A DNA stretch of 64,000 nt from Cyphellophora europaea CBS 101466 (taxonomy: Eukaryota > Ascomycota > Eurotiomycetes > Chaetothyriales > Cyphellophoraceae). The position numbers and the translations under genes were made by a program. Positions within the stretch are counted from its first letter, which is position 1; every line of letters starts with the position of its first letter. Positions 22,351 through 32,941 of this stretch are shown piece by piece. Under the pieces are notes generated by a model, which saw nothing but the letters and a program-made list of their open reading frames with translations, was not told where the DNA came from and ran no database searches. The stretch is taken from contig NW_008481801.1 in NCBI RefSeq assembly GCF_000365145.1, positions 186,001 through 250,000 on the forward strand, written 5' to 3'.

Positions 22351-24834
22351 CTAATTGGCACCGTAGTCGTAGTTGGACTCACTCTCCGAGTAGATCTCGT
22401 CAATGAGCTCCTTCTCCACGGCAGCGTGGAACTGTTCGTCGTTCTGCATGATGGGGAACAGAGTGGCGTTGGCGGCAGAGGGATTGGTAAAAGCATTCCT
22501 GCCGCTATCACCGACGCCACTAAACAGATCGAAATCATGGTCTGGGGCAGCCGTGGTGCCTGAGATCAGGGGGTCGTCGAAGAAGACGTCACCACCGTCG
22601 TACATGTTCGACTGCTCAACATCCTGGTACATGGGCGATGGGTTGGAGATGGACTGATGACGGGAAACTGACTGCAAGAATGACTCTGGGGTAGGCAGAC
22701 TGGCATAGTTGTCATACGGAGTGGTGTAGTCCATGGCAACATCCATATGAGCCGAGAAAGGTGACTGGCCGGTGATGTTGCTGTAGGCAGGAGTTGAGGG
22801 AGTCATGTTGCGGTGGCTGCTGACTGGCGAGATGTAGCTATTGCCGGGAACAAAGCTGTTGAAGTCAAAGGTGCTCTGTTGGTAGGCGTCACTGCGTGGG
22901 AAAATGGCAGAGTGGTTGGATGCCTGGCCGTAACCTTCGAAGGCTGACAAAGGCCGCTCAAATGGAGTCACCTGCGCGCTGGTGATGCTGGGGCCTGCCA
23001 GGCTGACCGAACGAGAGCGGCTTTCATCCCAAGCACCAGAGGTATAAGACATGGGGCTCTGCATGCTCGAGTTGTAGTCGAGGGCAGGAGTCTGGGGCGT
23101 TTGACCAGGCGTCATCTTCATGGTCATGTTCTTGTCTTTTCCCTTTGCACGCTCGTAGTTCCAGCTGTGTTTCTTCTCCATGTGCTGCTTGCAGTTGGAC
23201 TCGCGCTTGGTCTTGAACTCGCAGAATTGGCACTGGTAGAAGTGAGGATTGGGGTCGTGCTTGTCGTTGATGTGACGATCACGCTCCTTTTCGGTTGGCA
23301 AGCCCATCTCGCTGTACTTGCAGTCCTTGTGAGGACACTTGAAAGGGCGCGAGTGAGTCTTCTCATGTTTGGCGAGATCACACTTGCGAGTGAAGATCTT
23401 GTCGCATCCTGGATCAGAGCATTGCATCTCGATGATCTCAGGGATGACGCCCTTCTTACGGCGAGCCATGGAGCGAGCGACATCTTCGTCGTGCAGGCTG
23501 CTTGCAGAACGCTTGATGCCAGGGAGGGGGGTATATTCTTCTCCTGTACGAAGAGAAGTGGCCCTGCCATTCTTCCAGCCGACAAGTTCTGCCATGTTGC
23601 CGGTTGTGCTGAGACCACCTTCCAAGGTGACCTCGTCGTAAGGTGAATCGAAGGAGTCGGTATCAAGTTCACCAGACTCGGTCTGGGTGTGGCCTATTTG
23701 TGAGGCTAGTCTGCCAACTTGTTGCACAAGGTCGAGGAAGTAACCGTTGTCGTATGGACGGTCGTCTGCTCGACGTTGCTCGGTTTCAGGCAGTTGTTGG
23801 TAGGTATCAAGGACGAGCTGGATCGAGAACTCGCCAAAGGTGCGGTAAAGTTGAGGTGTGATGTCAAAGGTCTTTTCAGACGTTGGGTCAGACGGCGAAG
23901 ATAAGCTGGAGAGGACACTGCTTACCAGAGGCTGGAAGATGAGGGAGCGCTCAATATCGCGCAAGCATCTGTTTTTGTTGGACTTGACACCAAGAGAAGA
24001 GACCAAAGGATGGAAGTCTTCAAAGCGCTCTTCACGGAGGATGGGCGCGATTATGTACTTGTTGATTTTCTTTCTCGCAAAAGGTGAAAGGAGGGGTTGT
24101 GAGGTACTCCGGGATGGTGGGGCAACACTCTGAGTCACTGCCGACGCGTTTGAGCGCGTTGACTTCTGGCGTCTTTGAGGCGGGGCTGAGCCTGAGGCGT
24201 TAGTTGCTGAAATTTTGTCAGAATCAGATGAACACATCAACAAGCAGCGGACAAGCCAACCTTGAATCAAGTTCTTGGTCGAAGAACCGTCTTCCTCGGA
24301 AGCGTGACCACCACTGACAGAGCTCCGGTCACCGATGGATGACCCCAACGCACTGTCCCTTTCCAAAAGGTCCAAAGCTCTTTCGAATTTCTGAGATAGA
24401 CTTTTGTCACTCGACGCCGACACAACGGAACCACCGAGGCCTTCGTCCGATGAGACGGAGCCGCGACGAACCTTGACCCGGTCTTCAAAATCTTTGATGG
24501 AGCGTCGACGGTTTGATGATCTTCTACCTCTTGCACCTGAGAAGGTCTCTTCAAAGTCGCGCAGCGATTCGGTGACGTCGGTCTTATCAGAAAGCCAGCT
24601 GGCGAGCATAGACTGAGAGCATGTCGGGGACCGACGGGCCAGGTGATGGATGCTCAAGATTGGATCGTCGTCCTTGGGAGGCGATGAGGAGTAGTGGAAG
24701 GTGTTGCCTTTGTGCAGGGACATCTTAGGATGAAGGCATGCTGGCAGGTCGAGTGAAGGCTTGACGACGAGACGGTTTGAACGACGATGAGAGAGTGGGG
24801 TGGGAGGAGGAGGCATGGACGAAGTGGGCGCCAT
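22351..24834 (-). CDS. C2H2 zinc-finger transcription factor
   Basis: Large nuclear regulator. Two exons, 24261-24834 and 22351-24206, separated by a probable 54-bp intron (CTGAC branch and TTTCAG acceptor), giving 809 residues; the intron is a multiple of three and stop-free, so 827 residues if retained. N-terminal half is Ser/Arg-rich and probably disordered, with a folded-looking block around KKINKYIIAPILREERFEDF. The zinc-finger region has CSDPGCDKIFTRKCDLAKHE, a second finger CPHKDCKYSEMG with a wide spacing, and CQFCEFKTKRESNCKQHMEK. The C-terminal third is Ser/Pro/Thr/Gln-rich, as in activation domains, and ends in an acidic segment (EKELIDEIYSESESNYDY). The KRESNCKQHMEK finger is shared by a group of ascomycete C2H2 regulators, but I do not assign an ortholog. 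Confidence 0.88.
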   Translation of the reverse strand: MAPTSSMPPPPTPLSHRRSNRLVVKPSLDLPACLHPKMSLHKGNTFHYSSSPPKDDDPILSIHHLARRSPTCSQSMLASWLSDKTDVTESLRDFEETFSGARGRRSSNRRRSIKDFEDRVKVRRGSVSSDEGLGGSVVSASSDKSLSQKFERALDLLERDSALGSSIGDRSSVSGGHASEEDGSSTKNLIQGWLVRCLLMCSSDSDKISATNASGSAPPQRRQKSTRSNASAVTQSVAPPSRSTSQPLLSPFARKKINKYIIAPILREERFEDFHPLVSSLGVKSNKNRCLRDIERSLIFQPLVSSVLSSLSSPSDPTSEKTFDITPQLYRTFGEFSIQLVLDTYQQLPETEQRRADDRPYDNGYFLDLVQQVGRLASQIGHTQTESGELDTDSFDSPYDEVTLEGGLSTTGNMAELVGWKNGRATSLRTGEEYTPLPGIKRSASSLHDEDVARSMARRKKGVIPEIIEMQCSDPGCDKIFTRKCDLAKHEKTHSRPFKCPHKDCKYSEMGLPTEKERDRHINDKHDPNPHFYQCQFCEFKTKRESNCKQHMEKKHSWNYERAKGKDKNMTMKMTPGQTPQTPALDYNSSMQSPMSYTSGAWDESRSRSVSLAGPSITSAQVTPFERPLSAFEGYGQASNHSAIFPRSDAYQQSTFDFNSFVPGNSYISPVSSHRNMTPSTPAYSNITGQSPFSAHMDVAMDYTTPYDNYASLPTPESFLQSVSRHQSISNPSPMYQDVEQSNMYDGGDVFFDDPLISGTTAAPDHDFDLFSGVGDSGRNAFTNPSAANATLFPIMQNDEQFHAAVEKELIDEIYSESESNYDYGAN

Positions 24835-27239
24835 GATAGAGATATATGATGCGAGGCAACCGGACGAGCAGATGACAGACTAGTGGCTAGTTCGCACTCA
24901 GCACGCGACTCATTGGACGAGATGCGCAGATGCTTGTGGCGTATGACTCACCTAGCCAATGGGCGAAGACGAAAGAATGTCGAAACAGATGCCGATACTG
25001 AAGTTGACTTCGTTACTCACAATTGTTGGTTGTCGGATAGATCGGTGATTGTTGGCGAGAGGGGCCAGGAGAGCACCGCCGAGTGTCTGGAGAACTTTTG
25101 TGCTGGTTGTTGGTCGTAGCGGGGGCCGCCACGAGGTTTGTTTTGCCCGTCCAACAGATGTGTAATGGTTCAGGTTGGGTGGAAAGGGCTGGGTATGTTC
25201 TTCGTGGTTCGGGGGCGGGTTGCGGTGGATTATGAGCGAAAAGGACAGATTGTGACTAGATGAGAAGCCCGAGCACCCGGGGTAGGTTTTAGAATATGGC
25301 AGAATCTGGATCTGGATGCCCAAGGCCGGTACAGAGAGGGAGTAAGGAAGAACGTGATGGGGGAGTAGGGCTCATAATGACCGGGTGAGTGAATGATCGG
25401 GGCGCAGACGACGCTAGTCACTGGTACCGCCAGGCAGCCGCCAAGACGCATTACCAATCGGAGCGCGGCGGGTGGGGCTTCTATTTAGGTCTCAACTCTC
25501 TCCGAGTCACCTGCGCCCCTCCCTCTGCCGTAAACAGGTCGATACAGTATAAACGTCGCGAACCGCACCCCCCAGAGCCCAGAGTCGCAAGAGGCGCATC
25601 GGGTTGTTGTTGTGGCCACACTGGCACCAGCGCTGCTCGACCAGAACAGCGAGGACTCAGACCTATCGCGATACCGCCGCAGAATACCCTTCACCTGTGT
25701 AACGCAACGATACGTACCGTCTCGGATCCACTTACGACCGGTCAGCAGAGGAAGACGCGCTTTTGCAGCATAAATGAGGGTTTTCCACCAAGCGACCACA
25801 AGTATGCACTGAGACGACAAATTACCGTCCATGACGCGCTTTGTCGGTACCCGCAGGCTCGGCGTTGTGAGGAATCGGTTTACTGAATGGACATGCCAAA
25901 GGTCCTCTTTAGCGTGCTTACAAAGCCATACTGGATGTAAGTGGCTGTATTGGCCCCAACGATAACTCCGACTGCACAAGATTCGCCTGGCAAGCTAGTC
26001 GGCTCAACTGGCCTCCGCCTCCGAGTCAGCCGTTTACGAGGCGAAAGCCCGGCCCGGAATTCCACAGTGGTCGGCTTGCTTCTGTCCCCGCGCCTCTCAT
26101 GCAGGAACTGTGCATACCTATGCGCACGCCTGCGGTGCATCATGCCCTACCATTGCGCTCCTATGCTCGATGCCTGGATGCGAGCGCGTCGCATGCACGC
26201 GTTGGAGACGCTTGAGTGGTTGGCTTTATGCAGTTCTCTGACCGGTGTCCTGGATGGCAGCATGCCACAAATTTCCCCACCCAAGTTTCCGAACATATCT
26301 GATACTTTCGAAACGGACAGATTGCCACTTTGAATCCTTTATCTCGATGCACAAAGATCCTGGTGCCAAGCACAAAAGTTCCCGGCTAATTGTGCCGGAA
26401 GCACTGCCCGCGTGGGACGCCTGAGGGATCCAACGTCCGGCTCCCCGTGTGGGTCACCTTGATACATTCGATGCCTCAGGCTTCAGAGGATGCTCGTGCC
26501 AGGTGGCTTGAATTTTACACGCTTCAAATATGGTTGGTAGAGAGCACCGTGTTTTGATGTGGCATGTAGCTTTCCGACAGGCTCTGCCGCTCCGTCCCTT
26601 TCCTGCTCGCCCTTTGCCGTCCACACCTGCAATGAAGATGTCTGCGCGGGCATCGTGCCTCGAGCTCGCACCATCTCCGCCAACCCTTCATCGCTCTGTA
26701 GCGACTCTTCTTGGCACTGAACTCGTCTCCATGCAACTCTCGTCCTATGCCAACGCGACGGTCGTGAGAACACTGGCGCTCATGATGGCCATTCTGCCTG
26801 TTGCACATAGCATTCTCTGGTGTTTATTCGCCCCTCGGCCCGTCAGAGCAGCGATATGATGTCGACTAGCCTGCTGATAAAGGCAATGCAGCCTAAGTCA
26901 GACAGTACACTAAGTATGATGAAATCAGTAGCGAGACAACGTACTTGCGAACTTGAAGAAAGCCATATTTCGGCGATCACGACTTTCAGCGAAGCTGAGG
27001 CTATGAGGCTATGGTGGTCACACGAGCCGATTACCCCTTAGCTGTAGGAAGCGCAGTTTACGTTCAGCTCAGATCCTTCGATGTGATTATGACGACTCTC
27101 TTGATATGATAGATTTATTTAACTACGAGTTCACATAACATGCAGCGAGAGATCCCCAGAACGGAGAAACATTTAGGTCACTGCCGGGACACGTTCATCA
27201 TGGTCGTCGGATAGCCAATCCCCCAAAGCAAGCTCGACC
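24835..27239. other. long gene-free region upstream of C2H2 regulator
   Basis: About 2.4 kb with no supported gene. Two antiparallel frames of about 165 codons, 25389-25886 plus and 25485-25979 minus, overlap each other and have no recognisable domain. A long leader and promoter for the regulator starting at 24834 is the simplest reading. Confidence 0.45.
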
Positions 27240-28354
27240 TGGCGACGGTTACCATCCTGGCTGAGGAGATGCACGCTCAGCACGGTTGCTGCTCTCTACA
27301 CTGCACTAGCAATCGGCTTGATCATATTGCGGCGATTAGACATCGCACTCAATGGCTTCCAACCGACCATCATCGAAAATCACTACACCTGGACATATGG
27401 TCCAATCGCTCTACTTGTCGTTGTGGTTAGTCTTTGGCGGCAAGTCGACTATTACGCAAGGGTCGTCCAGGCTTGGGCAGTGATGCAATCAGGACCAGAA
27501 TCTGTTTGGAAACCACTATTATTCGGTTATGTGTCTCCGATCCAGGTCAACAGTTTTATCAAAGCATTACGGTCTCGACATTTTTTGGTTGCAGCATCAG
27601 TTGCTGGTTTTGCAATGCTCAAAGGCTTGTCTGCTCCCAGAAGCTGTCACAAGTTCCCGCCAGAGTCATCTATGACAGACAAATGCATTCCCTGCTGGAC
27701 ATTGAATCCTTCGGTCCGGTAGACGAGCAGACTTTTCTGATCAGTGGTACAGAGGGTTTTGACACGTTCTCTTGTCGTATTCAAAAGCACTTCAACCATC
27801 TAGCTCAGTTTTCTCGCCCGGCTCAGATGGACGAAGAAAGAACGACATCGGAAGATCTCTTCGATACACTGTTTAACAACATCATCTGGGGCTCTGAGCA
27901 AACTCGTAAGGAGGACTTGGTTGGTCCAGAGAATAGTAGGAACCTGATTGCGGCGCTCAATGCGTTCTACAACAGATATATGCAGCTGGTCCTTGACATA
28001 GATCTTCGCGCAACGGTCCCACAGGCTGAATGCGCAACCAATCCTGGCGATGAAGGCTACATAGAAGGAGCAACGCTGACTACACGAACGAGGGTCTTCA
28101 GGGACAAGCCTTTGAAATTGGTGCTGCAGATACTACTCGCTTTTATGACGCTTTCAGGCGTGTGCACACATCTCCTCGCTAATCCCAGAGGACCCTTGCC
28201 ACAAGACCCCCACACAATAGCGAGCGTGATGGGCTTCTTTGCCGGGTCCGATCTATGTAGCAGAGATGTAGCGGAGCCGCTACCCCCGAGGATATCTCAT
28301 GTGCCGCAAACAATATCGCTTGCGGGGTGGCAAGCCTCAGTCTTGTATATCTAG
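27240..28354 (+). pseudogene. decayed DUF3433-family membrane protein
   Basis: Two overlapping plus-strand frames together resemble the repeat unit of fungal DUF3433 proteins. The first frame, from about 27240 (no ATG found) to 27722, reads NHYTWTYGPIALLVVVVSLW, RQVDYYARV and later FIKALRSRHFLVAAS, typical of the first half. Similarity then continues in a different frame from about 27640 to 28354, with MHSLLDIESFGPVDEQTFLI and FRDKPLKLVLQILLAF. No splice site pair restores one frame, the N-terminal helices are missing and the C-terminal half of a normal member (over 1000 residues) is absent. I read this as a truncated, frameshifted relic. Function of the intact family is unknown. Confidence 0.7.
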
Positions 28355-28705
28355 GCGAGGCGAGCGCATGTTCATCAGTCCACCAGGTGTCGACAAAATT
28401 CAAGGCAAAATTCCCGGGTTGACTAGAGACTCACACAATAAAGGACCAACAAGATTCAAGAGCGGGTTGCCCGGTCTTACAGTAGATAACTGTTTGGTGG
28501 CTGATAAAATTGACTGATGCCCTCCTCAAACCCACGTCAGGGGCTTTGGGGTAGTAGTCTGCTATGAGTGTCAGGAGCCTTCCCGTCATCTTTATCGAGC
28601 CCTGAAGGCTGCCGTCGGTTCTGTGACAGCACTCAACACTAGCCATCTCAAGTCCCAATACTTCGTCCGAAAGCATAGATCCTCCGCGGATGGTGGGAGT
28701 TCGCC
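28355..28705. other. intergenic
   Basis: 351 bp between the pseudogene and the permease 3' end; nothing recognised. Confidence 0.5.
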
Positions 28706-30776
28706 CTACAAGGATTTCTCCTCAATATTGCTGTTGCCTCCCTTGTTGCCATTCTTCTGTATAACTTCCGCAATGCCACTGCTGTCATCGTTTCTCTCTG
28801 GTTCCACCCCATCCAGCCGGGCGTTCAATTCTGGATCCTCCTCGGGTCTGAAATAGTTCTTGGGCTCATGCCAACCCGACAGCATGATCATAGGTCGTTT
28901 GACCAGGTTGCAGATCCAGAAAACGACGAAGCTGACGATCAGTCCGATCGGGTATGCCAGGTAGTAAGCACGCGTAACTCCCATCTGGGATCGCCGTCAG
29001 TATGGCCCCGAAGGTAATAATCGTGGAAGGGTTCACAGGGTACTTACCGGCATTCTGACCCCCATGTTTCCCAGGAAACCAGCAAAATTGGGCGCGATAG
29101 CCAAGACGTAGGCTATGTAAGCTCTGATGTTCCATCCTTTTGTGAAGTAGTACGATCCATCCCTCCTAGCTGTGAAAAGATCGTCGATCTTATAGTAGCC
29201 TCGACTGATGACCCAATAGTTGCACATCAAGACGCCCGTGATCGCCGATAGGAAGACCTGGTACGACGCCAGGAAGTTGATGAAGACCGAGGCCGATCCA
29301 AGCAAATACCATGGGTTTATCAAGACGGAGATAACTTGGCAGATATACATTCCCGTCTTGATACTGATGTATTTGGGAAACAAAGCTGCATAGTCGTTGC
29401 CGGCGGGGATCGAGTTCTCGAATACCGAAGAGAACAAGGCTGAATACGCGAACATGAAGGCGACGAAGAAGACACCGGCTCGATTTGCTGGGGTGTAGTC
29501 CCGGGATTGGATGCGATCCAGGTACGTCAATGGGTTCCATTCGAGTTCTCCCAGCACAAGGACGGAGCTGGAGGCCACGATGTTTCCCACCAGACACACC
29601 GTCAAATCGGCTAGGGGAAATCCTAGCACATTGCCTAGGATAACGTCGTTGGGCTTCTTGGCATACCGTTGGAAGTCCGATGCGTTGCTGTCTATGTGTC
29701 AGAGACAGCGAACTTGCTTGACTGTTACGGAGGAAGCTCACCTTGCGAACGTTGCACAGTTTCCGGCAGCCAAAAACAGAAAGCGGACCATCAACCAAGC
29801 CTTCTCACTGCCATGGACCTGAGATGGCTGACGTACGACCGGGCCTGCACCGCCGGCCAGAGTGAGACACCAAGCCAGCATTGTCACCGCACTGATTAGG
29901 TATACCACAAGTTTGATATCTGAGAGGTTTAGCATATGTTGAGTGTTGACTGATCTTGATACGTCAACTTACAAACGAGCACTCGCATCTTCGGAATAGG
30001 AATGGTGAGAAAGAAGCAGACTGCGATCCTGATGACAATCAACATCTCCTGCGGTTCCGATCATGCTGATGGTCAAACATACCAGAAAATAACGTAGCCG
30101 ATAAAGCCTCCTGAGTCCAGAGCCGAGCCTGGTCCCATGATATTAGGCAGGGTCGCGATTCCAGGAAAGATAGCATGTAGCATAGCACTGTGAAGTGTCA
30201 GTGAGCTGTTCGGCACAACACCTAACTTTAGAGCATACTAGACGCATTGCCCACCTTGAACGCCCTAGATCCAGTCAGCTAGGTCTCTCTCGAGTGTCAT
30301 TGAAAGGCATACATTAACCCCATTCCACACAGTCGCCATCACAGCTCGGTTGAAAGTCGGCCACCAGCCTCCAAAGACGCCAAAGGCTGCCCTGCAGTTG
30401 ATGGGAAACCCTACATGGTAAACGGCACCGGCCCGTCCGTTCAGCACGTAGATTGTGGCAATCAGGAACCAACCAGCGACCTGACAGCCCAGAACTTCCC
30501 ACAGGTTCAGTCCGAACGATTGGGCGGCCGATCCACCGTACCATGTGGCAACTATGGATGTCAGCGATTGGGCCTTTCTCGGTGTGGGGAGGTCTCCCTA
30601 TGCTCACCAGTTGCGACGGCGGAGAACCAGAAGGTAAAGTATGTTCGTTGAGTCCACGTCCGGTCCTTGATGGCGAGTGGTCGGATATCATCGTTGTCGA
30701 GCAAAGCGTCTCTGCCATGGACTTCCTCGCCGCCCTTGGCGGCAAGGCGCCTCTTCAGGTTGCCCGCAAGTCCCAT
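28706..30776 (-). CDS. NCS1-family nucleobase permease (Fur-like)
   Basis: Proton-coupled plasma-membrane importer of purines, pyrimidines, allantoin or related compounds. Eight exons: 30608-30776, 30319-30551, 30239-30264 (26 bp), 30083-30187, 29973-30028, 29742-29919, 29048-29687 and 28706-28984; 561 residues, normal length. Signature elements are NDDIRPLAIKDRTWTQ before the first helix, WYGGSAAQSFGLNLWEVLGC, LNGRAGAVYHVGFPINCRAAF, VQGGQCVYAML, SNASDFQRYAKKP and ANRAGVFFVAFMFAYS. These fit the Fur branch (uracil, uridine, allantoin, uric acid) better than the Fcy branch. The exon 2/exon 3 join is the least certain and may add one glycine. Divergent from the dioxygenase gene, sharing a 747-bp promoter with GACCCCCAA repeats. 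Substrate cannot be decided from sequence. Confidence 0.93.
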
Positions 30777-31523
30777 GTTGTTAAAAACAAAAGGCCGGGC
30801 AGCGAGATACGCTGTTGGTCTTCGACTGTCTTCTGCTGTCAAGTCGATAAGATGGATTCAATCAAAAGGTTATACTAGTAACTCATATTGCTTGGGGTAG
30901 TGATCCTCTATCAATTGCACCAATGACACATCCTGCTCCGAACCGAGGGTCAACCCTGTCAACCCGATAAGACCTGACATATCTAGAATCACCAGGCAAT
31001 GCTTTGTGTGTCCTTCCCAACTGCCTTCTCGAACGTCAATGCGCGCCGCAGAAGCGTTATCTTTTGGTGCAAAGCAAACGGTCATCAGCGCGGCCAAGGT
31101 TCGTTTGGGGGCTGCAACGGTGCGGTATCTCGACCCCCAAATGGACCCCCAAATGGACCCCCAATACAAAGTCGATGATCTGATTGGTTTCTCCAAACGA
31201 CAGCCGTCGATCATTTTCCATTTGATAGCAACGTGGTATGGAAAGCTCTTGGGCTTCGGCGAAAGCCGACATCTACAACCCAATCAAGATCGTTGCGCGC
31301 TGTGTGGGATGCCGCGTGGTCGTAGCGAATCCCTAGATTCCACGGTAAGGCTATACAAAGCGGAGTACCCACAGGGTCGTGCTCCTAGGGCAGCGGTACG
31401 GTTCTGACGGCTGTGAAAGGACTGTTAGCGGCCGTCGACGAGTGTACTTAAAGACGAACTGTCTATACAGCACAAATCCAACACCGACATCAATACCGCT
31501 TGCAGAGTACACAGTCAGACACA
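30777..31523. promoter_or_regulatory. bidirectional promoter of permease and dioxygenase
   Basis: 747 bp between two divergent starts. It carries an inverted TTGGGGG (31105-31111) and three tandem GACCCCCAA units (31132-31167). The same arrangement recurs upstream of the adenosine deaminase gene at 35207-35239. A role in joint regulation is inferred. Confidence 0.6.
31105..31167. repeat. GACCCCCAA motif array
   Basis: A 12-bp unit GACCCCCAAATG occurs twice in perfect tandem at 31132-31143 and 31144-31155, then a third time as GACCCCCAATAC at 31156-31167. An inverted copy of the core (TTGGGGG) lies at 31105-31111. Likely a transcription-factor binding array. Confidence 0.8.
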
Positions 31524-32752
31524 ATGTCCGCGACAATGACAGAAGTCGCCCCAGCGACAACCCAGCTTGAACTGATGACAGCCTATGGACCTGTATTCCG
31601 CACCGTGTCCACCTCCGCTCCTCGAGACAGCCTACCGGACGAGATCCCCGTGATTGACATCAGCACCATCTACGACGGCCCCGAAGCTCGACGGGCACTT
31701 GCAGTCAAGTTCAAAGCCGCCGCCGAGAACATTGGCTTCTTCTACATCCAGAACCACGGCATCGGCGAGCAAATCGTCAGCAACGCGGCGAAGCAGGCTT
31801 GGAGGTAAGGTTACTTCCCCCACCCCATGTTTGGCTGCACGGCGGCTCAGCGTCATTTTCCGACAGGTTCTTCCGTCAACCCGCGGACGCAAAATCAAAG
31901 GTCTCCAAGACCCAATCCAAGTACTACAACGGCTGGAGCTCCGTCGGCTCCGGCAAGATCTCCCCCTCCGAGTCCCGCGACAAGAAGGAAGGCTTCCAAT
32001 GGAAGTACGAGCCGAGCATCGACCCGGACACCAAAGACCCAAGCCAGGTCCCCGAGGAGGTGAAACGCTGGATCCGCGCCGAGGACTTCGTCTGGACCGG
32101 TACCGCGCACCTCCCCGACTTCCAGAAGGAGGTATTGGAGTACTGGAAGGCAACCCTGACGCTCGCGCGGCAGATGATGAAGGTCTTCGCCCTCTGCCTG
32201 GACCTGCCGGAAACCTACTTCCAAGCGCTGACCAGCTACCCGGGCGCCGACGGCGTCTTCAACTACTACCCGGGCCTGACACCGGAGCTCGCACGCGAAG
32301 ACGCGGGCCCCATCGACGTCGGACTGGGGGCGCACACGGACCTGCAGTGCCTGACGCTGCTGTGGCAGGACCAGGTCGGCGGCCTGCAAGTCCTCAACAC
32401 GCGCGGCGAGTGGATCAAGGCGCAGCCTATCCCGGGCACCTTTGTCGTCAACATCGGCGATTTCCTCATGCGCATGTCCAACGGCCGGCTGAAGTCGACG
32501 GTGCACCGCGTGTACAACCGCACGACGCAGGATCGGCTCAGCATGCCGTTCTTTCTGGGGTTCAACTTCAACGAGACGTGCTCGGTGCTGCCGACGTGTA
32601 CGGATGAGGATAATCCGCCCCAGTATGAGCCTATTTCCTGTGGCGAGGTGAGTTCCCATAGCCACCAGCTTTGAAGTGGAAGGGCTGCTGACAATGTCTT
32701 TTAGTGGTGTCGATTGCGGTTCGAGAAGGCTACATTGTCAGCCCGGGCATGA
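31524..32752 (+). CDS. 2-oxoglutarate/Fe(II) dioxygenase, isopenicillin N synthase-like
   Basis: Non-haem iron oxygenase that couples 2-oxoglutarate decarboxylation to substrate hydroxylation. Three exons, 31524-31804, 31867-32647 and 32705-32752, introns 62 and 57 bp, 369 residues. The N-terminal DIOX_N region has IPVIDISTIYDG and NIGFFYIQNHGI. The iron triad is His250-x-Asp252 in GLGAHTDLQCLTLLWQD and His307 in STVHRVYN; the 2-oxoglutarate pair is Arg317-x-Ser319 in DRLSMPFF. The last exon encodes only 15 residues plus the stop (WCRLRFEKATLSARA). Known fungal members of this fold include thymine 7-hydroxylase. Since the gene is divergent from a nucleobase permease, a pyrimidine or purine substrate is a good guess but not proven. 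Confidence 0.93.
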
Positions 32753-32941
32753 AAGTGTGTGGAGGATTCGATCATCACATTCCCTCACACGGGCTCACCA
32801 CGCGATGGCTTTGGGCATATTGTTCTTGTCTATTGAGGTGTCATAAATATATATCGTCTATCTGAGCTCTTCGTTGGCTTTTGATCTATTGTTCGTGATG
32901 CTCCTGCTTCACCAGACATGAATGACCGCACAAGTACTTCT

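Noticed and set aside
25389..25979. Two antiparallel open frames of about 165 codons
   Set aside because: They overlap on opposite strands, have no family resemblance, and lie in the upstream region of the C2H2 regulator.
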